Below, piece after piece: positions 63,614-64,000 of a DNA stretch of 64,000 bases. Positions within the stretch are counted from its first letter, which is position 1, and each line of letters starts with the position of its first letter. The stretch is from NCBI GenBank assembly GCA_037446115.1, contig JBBIJF010000023.1, positions 7,605-71,604 on the forward strand, given 5' to 3'. This DNA is from JANWXD01 sp037446115 (GTDB lineage Bacteria; Acidobacteriota; Terriglobia; Bryobacterales; Bryobacteraceae). A program made the position numbers and the translations under genes. The notes beneath the pieces are model-generated. The model made no database searches and was not told the origin of the DNA. It saw nothing but the letters and a program-made list of their open reading frames with translations.

Positions 63614-63718
63614 CAACGACTGCAGGTTTGAGGGAGGACCGCCCGATCCGCCTCAAAGCCAATCTAACACATCAGATGCCGGAACCAAGGGCCCGGTTGC
63701 TTGCTAGACTGGACAAAC

Positions 63719-64000
63719 GTGGCGGAAATCCCTGTCGGAACCAAAGGCGAAAAGCGGCTTCTGGTCACGCCGGAAGTGGCGGTGGACTTTATGGGCCTAG
63801 AGGAAGCCCGCGTGCTGGGCACCCCCTATCTGATCGGCTATCTGGAGATGACCGCCCATGACGCCGTTCAGCCGCTGCTTGAGGCCGGCTACGACACGGT
63901 CGGCACGCACGTGGACGTCCGGCATCTGGCGGCCACGCCGGTGGGCATGGCCGTGACCTTTCGCGCAGAGGTGACCGCCGTCAACGACCGGCGCATTACG
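63719..64000 (+). CDS. FlK-like thioesterase, 3' end outside the window
   Basis: 94 codons from GTG 63719. VTPEVAVDFMGLEEARVLGT, PYLIGYLEMTAHDAVQPLLE and GTHVDVRHLAATPVGMAVTF match the hot-dog thioesterase group that includes fluoroacetyl-CoA thioesterase FlK, with the conserved Glu in YLEM and the RHLAATP motif. It likely hydrolyses a short acyl-CoA. The frame is open at the window edge. Confidence 0.8.
   Translation, partial: MAEIPVGTKGEKRLLVTPEVAVDFMGLEEARVLGTPYLIGYLEMTAHDAVQPLLEAGYDTVGTHVDVRHLAATPVGMAVTFRAEVTAVNDRRIT

Overview
The window is GC-rich chromosomal DNA that most resembles an acidobacterium of the Solibacter/Bryobacter group. This is inferred from gene content: a Ser/Thr kinase fused to a TolB-like propeller, Tat-exported DUF362 and aldo/keto reductase proteins, a CE15 esterase, a CBM9-like secreted protein, HpnJ, and a divisome cluster ordered ftsW-murG-murC-ftsQ-ftsA-ftsZ. 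No rRNA, tRNA or CRISPR array was seen.

Layout: (1) 1-6446, division and cell-wall genes in a tight + strand operon. (2) 6479-9150, ilvD and a divergent YVTN beta-propeller gene. (3) 9151-25267, an inserted BREX-type phage-defence island on the minus strand: pglZ, brxL, brxA-like, brxB-like, DUF3800, a Zn-ribbon DNA methylase, a brxC/pglY-like ATPase and a SIR2-like gene. It is bounded by a 55-bp direct repeat made from the 3' end of the YVTN gene. The methylase has an in-frame TGA near its N-terminus and the SIR2 gene has a one-base frameshift. About 1.6 kb at the right end is decayed DNA. (4) 25319-27190, a metallophosphoesterase, then an HU-like protein overlapping an HU-like/TIR fusion. 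(5) 27283-29548, a secreted CBM9-like protein, an esterase and a DUF4242 protein. (6) 29591-37736, a five-gene + strand operon: kinase-propeller, an unrecognised 364-aa protein, a CHAT (caspase-like) protease, a TPR protein whose C-terminus resembles the cytoplasmic domain of the flagellar export protein FlhA, and a second small FlhA-like protein. I consider this the best candidate for an undescribed system. (7) 37795-45494, OPT and Nramp-like transporters, an outer-membrane barrel, a zinc-type dehydrogenase, a Tat-exported aldo/keto reductase and a CE15-like esterase. (8) 45949-49409, a perfect 564-bp direct repeat bracketing a 2.3-kb insert with a GT39-like membrane glycosyltransferase; the repeat contains three copies of a 19-bp motif and the 5' end of a DUF362 gene, so one DUF362 copy is truncated and the other intact. 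(9) 50332-54230, a DnaJ-domain protein, a transketolase and an atypical SDR. (10) 54240-60144, a lysine/diaminopimelate operon (dapE-asd-lysC-dapB-dapA-dapD, transcribed leftward). (11) 60527-62774, hpnJ with two four-helix EamA/SMR-type half-transporters. (12) 62864 to the end, a LolA-like exported protein and the start of a FlK-like thioesterase.

Three candidate defence or signalling loci (BREX island, HU-TIR pair, kinase-CHAT-FlhA operon) lie within 28 kb. Two separate insertions in the window leave a duplicated piece of a host gene at both ends. All identifications come from reading the sequence; no database search was run.
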